This document shows, piece by piece, positions 8,891 through 15,951 of a DNA stretch of 64,000 nt (position 1 is its first letter; every line of letters begins with the position of its first letter). Position numbers and translations under genes: made by a program. Source of the stretch: Nocardia albiluteola. Its GTDB lineage: Bacteria; Actinomycetota; Actinomycetes; Mycobacteriales; Mycobacteriaceae. The notes beneath the pieces were generated by a model, which saw only the letters and a list, made by a program, of their open reading frames with translations, was not told where the DNA came from and ran no database searches. The DNA is taken from NCBI RefSeq assembly GCF_018860155.1, contig NZ_JAHKNI010000001.1, positions 943,333 through 1,007,332 on the forward strand, read 5' to 3'.

Positions 8891-9118
8891 ATGGGAATGT
8901 TCGACAGGTTGAAGGATCTGGCGGAGAAGGCCATGGGTACGGCCGGGTCGCAGGCCGACAAGGTGGATCCGCTGATCGATAAGGCCGGGCAGACGATCGA
9001 CGAGAAGACCGGTGGCAAATTCTCCGGTCAGGTCGGCGCGGCATCGGACGCGGCGAAGAAGGCGATGCGCGAACAGGGCGGTGGCCAGGAGCAGGCTGGG
9101 CATCAGTCCGGTGAATAG
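8891..9118 (+). CDS. MT0933-like antitoxin (Rv0909 type)
   Basis: 75 aa, charged and helical: MGMFDRLKDLAEKAM, then DKVDPLIDKAGQTIDEKTGGKFSGQV and a Gln/Gly tail. This is the pattern of the small antitoxin family named after M. tuberculosis MT0933/Rv0909. In that organism the gene is followed by an SRPBCC-fold toxin (Rv0910); here no partner follows, so it is an orphan. An AGGAGG box lies six bases before ATG 8891. A strong hairpin ends the unit. Confidence 0.8.
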   Translation: MGMFDRLKDLAEKAMGTAGSQADKVDPLIDKAGQTIDEKTGGKFSGQVGAASDAAKKAMREQGGGQEQAGHQSGE

Positions 9119-9131
9119 GACATTTCCGGCG

Positions 9132-9158
9132 GTGGGGCGATGCGCGGTATCGCCCCAC
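9132..9158 (+). terminator. hairpin after the orphan antitoxin
   Basis: GTGGGGCGAT (9132-9141), 7-nt loop, ATCGCCCCAC (9149-9158): a perfect 10-bp stem 13 bases past the stop codon. Confidence 0.75.
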
Positions 9159-9255
9159 TGGCGTTTCGCGGGCCGGTTGCATGGTCAACCGTCGCTCCGC
9201 ACATAGTATTTCGCAAACGTCTCGTTACTTCTCTTCGGGTGAGGAGGGATGGTTG

Positions 9256-10167
9256 ATGCGTTCGCTGGCTGTGGTTCTTGCCGCCGTGGGGTTGTGCACG
9301 ATGTTCGGATTCGGCGGGGCCGCCGCGCAGCCGGCCGCATCGACGCCGGACGGTAGCTCACCTCCGCCCGGGGCGGACGACTGGCACTGTGCGCCCACGT
9401 CCGCGCATCCCGATCCGGTGGTACTCGTGCACGGCACATGGGGGAATCAGAACAACTGGGACGCCCTCTCGCCGAAGCTGAAAAGCCAAGGCTACTGCGT
9501 CTTTTCGCTCAATTACGGCCGGGACGTCAGCAGTACCATGGGCGCCGAGCCCGGCGTCTACGGCACCGGCGACATCCGCGATTCTGCGCGGGAACTCGCA
9601 ACGTTCATCCAGAGGGTCTGTGCCGCAACGAATTCCGAGCATGTCGATGTGGTCGCCCATTCACAGGGCGGGGTCGTCGCGCGCCAGTACATGCGATTCG
9701 GCGGCGGCGTCGATCGTGCCGATCCGCGACGCAATGTGGTGCGCAAGCTGGTGACGATCGGGGCTACCAATCACGGAACGACCTTCAAGGATCTGGGATT
9801 CCTGGCGAGCACCGGCAGCTCGTCCGGGCCGATCGCGGGCGCCGTCGCGCAGGTGCTCGGCGTCGCCGCGGCGCAGCAGGTCATCGGCAGCCGGTTTCTG
9901 GCGCACCTGAACGCGGACGGCGACACCGATCCGGGAGTCGACTACACCGTTATCGCCAGCCGCGTCGACGACGTGACCACCCCGCCCGAGTCGACCTTTC
10001 TGAGCCCGGGGCCGCAGGCCGTGGTCGACAACATCTGGGTCCAGGCGGTATGCGCGACCGACACCGTCGATCATTCCGACCTGCCGCAGTCGCCCACGGT
10101 GATCCGGATCGTGGAGCGGGCGTTGAACCCGGGCTTCTCGGCGGTCAATCGTTGCGCTCATCCTTGA
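9256..10167 (+). CDS. secreted lipase / alpha-beta hydrolase (class 2 lipase-like)
   Basis: 303 aa. An N-terminal signal peptide (MRSLAVVLAAVGLC ... AAAQPAAS) predicts export. The mature protein has VVLVHGTWGNQNNW (oxyanion strand), the nucleophile elbow AHSQGGVVARQY, LVTIGATNHGT and a late IASRVDDVTTP acidic region with a C-terminal His (DHSDLP), as in secreted triacylglycerol lipases. Likely hydrolyses lipid esters outside the cell. ATG 9256 follows GAGGAGGG; the longer frame to 9181 is not needed. Its end overlaps the convergent espG by 23 bp. Confidence 0.88.
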   Translation: MRSLAVVLAAVGLCTMFGFGGAAAQPAASTPDGSSPPPGADDWHCAPTSAHPDPVVLVHGTWGNQNNWDALSPKLKSQGYCVFSLNYGRDVSSTMGAEPGVYGTGDIRDSARELATFIQRVCAATNSEHVDVVAHSQGGVVARQYMRFGGGVDRADPRRNVVRKLVTIGATNHGTTFKDLGFLASTGSSSGPIAGAVAQVLGVAAAQQVIGSRFLAHLNADGDTDPGVDYTVIASRVDDVTTPPESTFLSPGPQAVVDNIWVQAVCATDTVDHSDLPQSPTVIRIVERALNPGFSAVNRCAHP

Positions 10168-10930
10168 TCGCCCGGACGACCTCGGCGATCTCGGTGTTGA
10201 TCAGGTTGATCATGCGGGCGCTGTCGGTGCCGTGGGCCATGTCCGGTGGGTCGCCGGTGATGGTGTAGCGGCCGTCGTCGAGCAGATCGCGCCAGCCCAG
10301 CCGTCGCCGGGTGATCCCGCGCGGGCCGAAACGCGAACTGCCCTGGCTGATGTCGATTTGCCCGATGCGTTGTGCGGGCGCGGTGAGCAGGTAGTTGGCC
10401 AGGTGATCGGTGGAATCGCCGTCGTCCTCGACGAAGTCGTACATCGCGAAGGCGTCGGGGTCGGCCTCGGACTCCGAATTATCCTGGTCCAGACGGATAT
10501 TCGAGTATCGACCGGCGGGCTGGTCCGGCAGCTCCCGCACGACGGCCGCGGCGAGTGCGATCGCGTCGCACTGGGTGACGACGAATCCCGAACTGTGCCA
10601 AATGGTTTTGCCCGGGAGCTGGCGCACGACGTAACCCTGGTCGCCGCGCCGGGCGGCGTAGATGCGGATGCTGCCCTCGGGCAGAAAGGGATCGGCGCTG
10701 TCGTGCGCGTGCACGGCAATGTGGATATCCGGATGCGCCAGCGCCTGGAGCACGTGGTCGACATACTCGTCGCGCGCGGCGGCCAGGCGCTCGCGAATCT
10801 CGAACTTGGCCTGGTCGAACAGGATTCGGTCGCGCAGATCGGTGGCGAAGCTCAGGGGCAGCGGGAGGGTGTCGTGCCCGGTCTCCTCCCACATCACCAC
10901 GAACTCCAGATCGGTGAGGCTCCGGGTCAT
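10145..10930 (-). CDS. espG: EspG-family ESX secretion-associated chaperone
   Basis: 261 aa. Opens with SLTDLEFVVMWEETGHDTLPLPL, the typical EspG N-terminus, and continues with LAHPDIHIAVHAHD and RIYAARRGDQGYVVRQLPG strand blocks. EspG proteins hold PPE-type substrates in the cytosol for type VII secretion. Start ATG 10930 overlaps the stop of the upstream PPE-like gene (ATGA), so chaperone and client are translationally coupled. No ESX ATPase, EsxA/B or mycosin genes are present in the window, so the secretion machine must be elsewhere. Confidence 0.85.
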   Translation of the reverse strand: MTRSLTDLEFVVMWEETGHDTLPLPLSFATDLRDRILFDQAKFEIRERLAAARDEYVDHVLQALAHPDIHIAVHAHDSADPFLPEGSIRIYAARRGDQGYVVRQLPGKTIWHSSGFVVTQCDAIALAAAVVRELPDQPAGRYSNIRLDQDNSESEADPDAFAMYDFVEDDGDSTDHLANYLLTAPAQRIGQIDISQGSSRFGPRGITRRRLGWRDLLDDGRYTITGDPPDMAHGTDSARMINLINTEIAEVVRAIKDERND

Positions 10931-13071
10931 CCGTCCTCGTCCTTCCGCCGCCTGCCCTTGACCGGCACATCCATCACCGATCGGGTCGCCCGGAACTGGT
11001 CGCCGAACGCCTCGTCGAGGTTCGCGGTGGAGTTCAGATTCTCCGCCGTCTTGTGCTCCTTGGACTGCCCGCCGCCCCCGGCCGTACCGCCACTGCCCAT
11101 TCCGCCCATGCCCCCCATGGGCATGCCGCCCGGGGCCGCATCCAGCCCCGACTCGATGGGCCCGGCTGTGCCGACCGGGTCGTCCGCGGTGAACGCGGCG
11201 GCCGTGGCCCGCGGGAACAGGTTCGAGGGCGCCTGATACGCCGGGGCGTCGAAGGCGGGGCCCGCCCCGCCGGTCCCGAATCCACCGCCACCACCGGAAC
11301 CGCCACCCCCGGCGCCCAGCAGCTTCGACAGGTCGGACATGCTGCCGGGATTGCCCGCGACATCGGCCCGCTGGGTCGCATCGAGGGCCGCCTTCGGGTC
11401 AGCCTGACCGAACAACTGCTGCAGCAGCTGTGGCGCGAAGCTCGCGGCCTGCTGCACAAACGAGGTCGCCAGTGCCTCCAGCTCGCCGATGAAGGAGCCG
11501 AACCCCGTGCCGGATCCGCTGACGCCGCCGAAGCCGAAACTGCCCGAACCCGCGGCGCCGAAACCGCTGCCGGAGTAATAGATCGAGCCCGAGCCCAGCG
11601 CGCCGCTGGTGCTGCCCGCCCTGATGCTGATGGCGGAAGTGCCGCTGGCACTTCCGAACATGTAGGCGCCACCCGAGCCGAGGACGGGCAGGGTGCCCGA
11701 GGCGTCCGCGCCGTAAGAGGCGGCGATGCCCGAGCCCTTGTGGGTCTTTTCGGATTCATCGGAGCCGGAACCGGAGCCGTACTTGGACTTGTATTCCGAA
11801 CCCTGTGAGCCCTGTGAGCCGCCCCGGCCGCCGGCGGCGCCGTAGTAGGACGAGTCGGTTCCGGACGGGTTGTTCGTGTTCGAGGGACTGTTCGTGGTGG
11901 TGTCCGACTGGTGATACTGCGAACCGCCGCCACTACCGCCCGCACCATAGGAGGAACCCGGGCCGCCGTCGCTGTTGCCGCCGCCGCCCTTGCCCGTACT
12001 GATCAAATTCTTGGTGTTCCAGTTCGGAGCCGAGCCCGACGCGTTCGTACCCGAGCCCGAACCGGATGGCCCGCCGTCGCCGCCGTTCCCGCCGCCCGTG
12101 TGGTCGTTGGGCTTGTGCGTCTTCGCCATCGGGTTCTTCGCCGGGGTCAGGGCCGGGGGGAGCCCCTCGGATGACCAGGTCACGCCCGGGTCGTAGGTGT
12201 TGGTGATGATGTTGATGCCGGCATTGCGCGCGGCGGTCGCGGTGTTGTCGTTCTTGCCGTCCCAGGCGGCCATGGCCGCCGCCATCGCGGAGATCGCCTG
12301 ATCGATCTGCTGGACGGCGAATTCCAGGGCATTGCCCACCTGGCCGATCTCGGTGGCCAATTGCTGCAGCGACTGGGCGTAGGCCTGACAGGCCGCCAGG
12401 GCCGCGTCCTTACCGGTTCCGGCCCATTCCGAGCTGGCATTCTGCAGCCCGGTCATGAAATCGTTTGCGGCCGTGCCGAGCCCGTTGCCCAGCCAGTTCC
12501 AGGTCTGCCCCTGTTCGAAGGCGGGCACGTTCTGATCGTGCTGCGAGAAGGTCTTCATGTCGGGCAGGCTCAGGGAGGAGCCCGGCTCGGCCGATACCGG
12601 ATCGTGGTTGTTCGGCACGCCGTTCTGGCCGGGCACGAACTTGACCGGCGGGCCCAGATGGGAGGGGGCCTTCGTGGCGTTCGGGTTGTATTTCGGCGGT
12701 GGGCCGGTGGTACCCGACTGGGCGTTCTTCTGGATCGCCTGGAACTCGCGCGCGGCCGCCTCGGTGGCGCCCTGATAGATCTTCTCCGCCTCGATGAATG
12801 CCGGGCCCAGGGCCTCGAGAATCGATACGTGATTGTCCAGCAGCTGGGACACCGCGTCGGCCTGCTTCGAGAACCGGTCCGCCAGTAGGGTTCCCGAGTT
12901 CAGAGAGCTGAGCGGCTTGACGTTGGTCAGATTCGCGGACTGCATGGCCTGCTGCCCGGCCTGGATCGTGGCCAGCAGTTCGGCCACCACGGAAGCCAGC
13001 GAGTTGCCGATGCCGCTCGGAATGGAGACCGCCCCGTTGGAAAGTGTTGGAACAGGATTCGAACCACCCAT
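10927..13071 (-). CDS. large PPE-like, glycine/serine-rich ESX substrate candidate
   Basis: 714 aa. The first 220 residues are helical with a W-x-G-like element (QTWNWLGNGLGTA) and SSEWAGTGKDAALAACQAYAQ, like PPE/WXG proteins. A long Gly/Ser/Tyr low-complexity middle follows (SGSGSGTNASG, GGSGGGSQYHQ), then a Gly-rich C-terminus ending in basic KGRRRKDEDG. The coupled EspG gene supports it being a type VII secretion client. Confidence in the exact PPE label is moderate because the PPE sequence itself is not seen. The start at 13071 has AAAGGG close upstream. Confidence 0.7.
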   Translation of the reverse strand: MGGSNPVPTLSNGAVSIPSGIGNSLASVVAELLATIQAGQQAMQSANLTNVKPLSSLNSGTLLADRFSKQADAVSQLLDNHVSILEALGPAFIEAEKIYQGATEAAAREFQAIQKNAQSGTTGPPPKYNPNATKAPSHLGPPVKFVPGQNGVPNNHDPVSAEPGSSLSLPDMKTFSQHDQNVPAFEQGQTWNWLGNGLGTAANDFMTGLQNASSEWAGTGKDAALAACQAYAQSLQQLATEIGQVGNALEFAVQQIDQAISAMAAAMAAWDGKNDNTATAARNAGINIITNTYDPGVTWSSEGLPPALTPAKNPMAKTHKPNDHTGGGNGGDGGPSGSGSGTNASGSAPNWNTKNLISTGKGGGGNSDGGPGSSYGAGGSGGGSQYHQSDTTTNSPSNTNNPSGTDSSYYGAAGGRGGSQGSQGSEYKSKYGSGSGSDESEKTHKGSGIAASYGADASGTLPVLGSGGAYMFGSASGTSAISIRAGSTSGALGSGSIYYSGSGFGAAGSGSFGFGGVSGSGTGFGSFIGELEALATSFVQQAASFAPQLLQQLFGQADPKAALDATQRADVAGNPGSMSDLSKLLGAGGGGSGGGGGFGTGGAGPAFDAPAYQAPSNLFPRATAAAFTADDPVGTAGPIESGLDAAPGGMPMGGMGGMGSGGTAGGGGQSKEHKTAENLNSTANLDEAFGDQFRATRSVMDVPVKGRRRKDEDG

Positions 13072-13472
13072 AGCCCTTTACTTCCACGAGACCGAGCAAG
13101 CCAACCAAAAAACCGTACTCCGGATAATCGCCCTCGTGGCGGAAAACGTTCCACCTGGAGGACGATCCGTGCCGATGCCTGGATCGTTGCCGCGGCCGGT
13201 TGCCTGGAGGCGACCGCTGACTGAACCGCAAGCGGCCGGTTGGTATTCCGGGATCCGCGTCTACACTTCGACAGTCTCGCACGGTGATTCGGATTGTGCA
13301 GTGTCCGTGCCCCAATTTCTGGGGTGGCAACCGCCCGCGCGTGGGTGTGTGAGGGCTCCGCAGCGGGCGCGCGCCCGGCGGAACCGCTCCGCCGGTGCCC
13401 GCACACCGCTACAAACACGAGCGGGCGCGGCCATCACGCTGGCCGCGCCCGCCCGGGCCTGTCTGCGCTGGA
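13072..13472. other. intergenic region upstream of the PPE-like gene
   Basis: No gene recognised. It holds the promoter side of the minus-strand PPE-like gene at the left and a hairpin terminator for the minus-strand secreted protein at the right (13421-13452). Confidence 0.6.
13421..13452 (-). terminator. hairpin after the secreted DUF8020-type protein
   Basis: GCGGGCGCGGCC (13421-13432) and GGCCGCGCCCGC (13441-13452) pair perfectly over 12 bp with an 8-nt loop, 20 bases beyond the stop of the minus-strand gene ending at 13473. Confidence 0.75.
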
Positions 13473-14090
13473 TTACGGTCGACCGGTTGCGGCGGCCTGG
13501 ACCGAGTTGAGGAACTCCTGACCGCCCATGGCGGTTCCACCGGCGATGGCGCCGAGCAGAGCGCCAACGGGTCCGGTGATGATACTGAAGATGCCGAAGC
13601 CGAGGAGGCCACCGAGGAATCCGCCGAGGCCGGCGCCGATGACCACACCGACAATATTCTTGTTGATTTCGGCGAACAGGGTGTTTATTGCGTTGATGTC
13701 CTTGGCCTGCGCGATCTCCTGCGGCGAGACCGTCGGTGTCAGGGTCAGGCTACGACCGTCCGCGCTGATCTGCTGAGCGACCGTGAACACGTGCCCGGCC
13801 AGCTCCGGCCGCAGCGACACGTGATCGAGCTGCTGGCCGCTGTTGGATTCCAGCGCCACGGACGAACCGTTCGGTGCGAGGGCGAAATGGCCATCGGAAA
13901 CCGTGGTGGTGATCGCCCGGGTAACCGGGGAAACCACGGTGTGGTACTGGATTCCGTTTTCGACGCCGCTGGTCGCATCGTTGTGCGCCGCGGCCGGCTG
14001 CGGGGCCGGGGCCGCGTTGGCGGTTCCGGCGGTAATTCCCACGGCGGCAATGGCCATGAAAACGGTGGCGGTGATCTTTCCGAACTTCAT
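13473..14090 (-). CDS. secreted small protein with glycine-zipper membrane tail (DUF8020-like)
   Basis: 205 aa. Signal peptide MKFGKITATVFMAIAAVGITAGTANAAP. An exposed region follows (NGIQYHTVVSPVTRAITTTVSDGHF ... LPEL-like core about residues 45-120). The C-terminal third, VVIGAGLGGFLGGLLGFG and GPVGALLGAIAGGTAMGG, is a glycine-zipper type hydrophobic segment. This architecture recurs as a multi-copy family in Nocardia; I believe it is the DUF8020 group but cannot verify that. Function unknown; likely envelope-associated. Confidence 0.75.
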   Translation of the reverse strand: MKFGKITATVFMAIAAVGITAGTANAAPAPQPAAAHNDATSGVENGIQYHTVVSPVTRAITTTVSDGHFALAPNGSSVALESNSGQQLDHVSLRPELAGHVFTVAQQISADGRSLTLTPTVSPQEIAQAKDINAINTLFAEINKNIVGVVIGAGLGGFLGGLLGFGIFSIITGPVGALLGAIAGGTAMGGQEFLNSVQAAATGRP

Positions 14091-14685
14091 GCTGGTGAAT
14101 TTCCCTCCCTGACCACCGATACGCCTGGGACTCCCCGCATTTCGGCTCCCCCCGTGCGATCGTTCGTCAGCTCATGTGAATCGAACGGATTCATTCCTAG
14201 TGGACGGCCCGACCGGACGCAAATGGTGTGACCAGGCTCACATGAAATTCAATTCCATTGCGTAGTAGTTGATTGCGAAGTATCCCGCGCGATCGGTAGC
14301 TGAGTTGTTGCGCGCTGCTATCGGACGACATTTTCACCGGCCGGTTCCTGCGTTCGTCGCAGTGTGGGCGGTGCGTTGCGATGGATTCTCCTGGTGAAAT
14401 CCGTTTATCTCAAAGATATTTGGGGTAAATGTGCGGTTGCTGCTGGTGGGAAGGCTGCTGTCGCTGTCGTCCGGCGGTCTTTCCCGGGGATTTTATCGGA
14501 TTTCAGGCGCTGGTTGCGTGCCGGTCCGGACAGAAGTTATCGCCGGTAATGGATGCTGACCAGCTGTGTCCCAAGGAGATTGCCGGACGACGCCGCAGTG
14601 CGGACTGCCGCCTCGGCCCGATGCCGCATTACCGATGCGCGGCGGCCGGGCCCCTCGAAATCCATCCGAGGGGCCGTGCGCGTCG
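14091..14685. other. 595-bp intergenic region
   Basis: No convincing gene. The part from about 14220 to 14460 is clearly richer in A+T than the flanks. The right end carries a hairpin (14649-14675) serving the epoxide hydrolase gene. Confidence 0.5.
14649..14675 (-). terminator. hairpin after the epoxide hydrolase gene
   Basis: GGCCCCTCG (14649-14657) and CGAGGGGCC (14667-14675) form a perfect 9-bp stem with a 9-nt loop, 10 bases beyond the stop of the minus-strand gene. Confidence 0.65.
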
Positions 14686-15828
14686 TTACAGCGCGCCGAA
14701 GAACGCTCGGATATCGCCGACGAGCAGATCAGGGACCTCCATTGCGGGGAAGTGCCCGCCGGCGGCGAACTCGGACCAGTGCACGATGTTGTGCGTCTTC
14801 TCCGCGAAGCGGCGGATCGCGAAATCGGCGGTGGTGAACACCGCGACGCCGGTCGCCACCGTGCCGCGCGGCTGGGGCGCGAACATTGTGGCGTCGTGGA
14901 AGCGTTCGTAGTAGAAGTTGGCGACGCTGCGCGCGGTATCGGTGAACCAGTAGATGCTGACGGTGGCCAGCATCCGATCCCGATCGATAGCCTTGTCGGG
15001 CAGGTCGTGGCCGCGATCGGTCCATTCCTTGAATTTCTCTACGATCCATCCCAATTGACCGGCGGGCGAATCGGCGAGCAACTGCGCCAGCGTATTCGGG
15101 CGCGAACCGGCCAGCTGCATATAGGCCGACCCGTCGTCCTGGAACTGCTTCATCTCGCCCAGGCGCCGGCGCTCGGTCTCGGTCAGCGCCGCCATGTCGG
15201 CCGGATCGCCGGTGGGGAAGGTCACCAGCGCGTTCGCGTGCACACCCAGCACGTGCTCGCCGGCGATCCGGCCCAGCTTCGGGCCGAGGAACGCGCCGTG
15301 ATCGCCGCCGTGCACGCCGTACCGCGCATAGCCCAGGCGGTCCATGAGCTCGGCCAGCGCCGCGGCCATCCGGCCGTCGTTCCAGCCGGACTCGGTGATC
15401 GGACCGGAGAATCCGTGTCCGGGGAGGGAGGGGATGACCAGGTGGAACGCGGGCAATTCGGGATCGGGAGCGGTCAGGGGGCCGATCATGTCGAGGAAGT
15501 CGGCCACGGTGCCGGGCCAGCCGTGCAGCAGGAGCAGGGGCGTGGCGCCGGGCCGGGCGGAGCGGATATGCAGGAAGTGCACGTTCTGGCCGTCGATGAC
15601 GGTGGTGAACTGCGGGTACTCGTTGATCCTGGATTCGATTGCGCGCCAATCGAATGTCTCGGACCAGTACCCGGCCAGTTCGCGCAGGTAGCTCGTGGGC
15701 ACGCCGCGCTCCCAGCCGGCGCCGGGCAGCTCGTCGATCCAGCGGGTGCGGGCCAGCCGCTCGTGCAGATCGTCCAGGTCGGCCTGCGGGATGCTGATGC
15801 GGAAGGGGGTGATGTCGTTGTCGCTCAT
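14686..15828 (-). CDS. epoxide hydrolase (EHN-type alpha/beta hydrolase)
   Basis: 380 aa. The N-terminal EHN cap ([20 protein letters not shown]) is followed by [40 protein letters not shown] (nucleophile Asp in GGDHG) and a C-terminal [11 protein letters not shown] with the catalytic His. Opens epoxides to diols by an aspartyl ester intermediate; the physiological substrate is unknown. It is divergent from a large LuxR/ATPase regulator with a 123-bp gap, suggesting the regulator controls it. Confidence 0.92.
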   Translation of the reverse strand: MSDNDITPFRISIPQADLDDLHERLARTRWIDELPGAGWERGVPTSYLRELAGYWSETFDWRAIESRINEYPQFTTVIDGQNVHFLHIRSARPGATPLLLLHGWPGTVADFLDMIGPLTAPDPELPAFHLVIPSLPGHGFSGPITESGWNDGRMAAALAELMDRLGYARYGVHGGDHGAFLGPKLGRIAGEHVLGVHANALVTFPTGDPADMAALTETERRRLGEMKQFQDDGSAYMQLAGSRPNTLAQLLADSPAGQLGWIVEKFKEWTDRGHDLPDKAIDRDRMLATVSIYWFTDTARSVANFYYERFHDATMFAPQPRGTVATGVAVFTTADFAIRRFAEKTHNIVHWSEFAAGGHFPAMEVPDLLVGDIRAFFGAL

Positions 15829-15951
15829 GAGAAAGACATTTCCGGTAAAGAGGGGGCCGGCGAATCACGAGATCTCGTTATTTCCGGCGTTCCCGCAGGT
15901 GGTTCCGGTAAAGGCGCGGCATCCGGCAGTATCTACGGGGTGAGGTTTCCC

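Noticed and set aside
14566..15951. Long N-terminal extension of the LuxR regulator frame
   Set aside because: It is antisense to the epoxide hydrolase; the family start and ribosome binding site place the true start at 15952.
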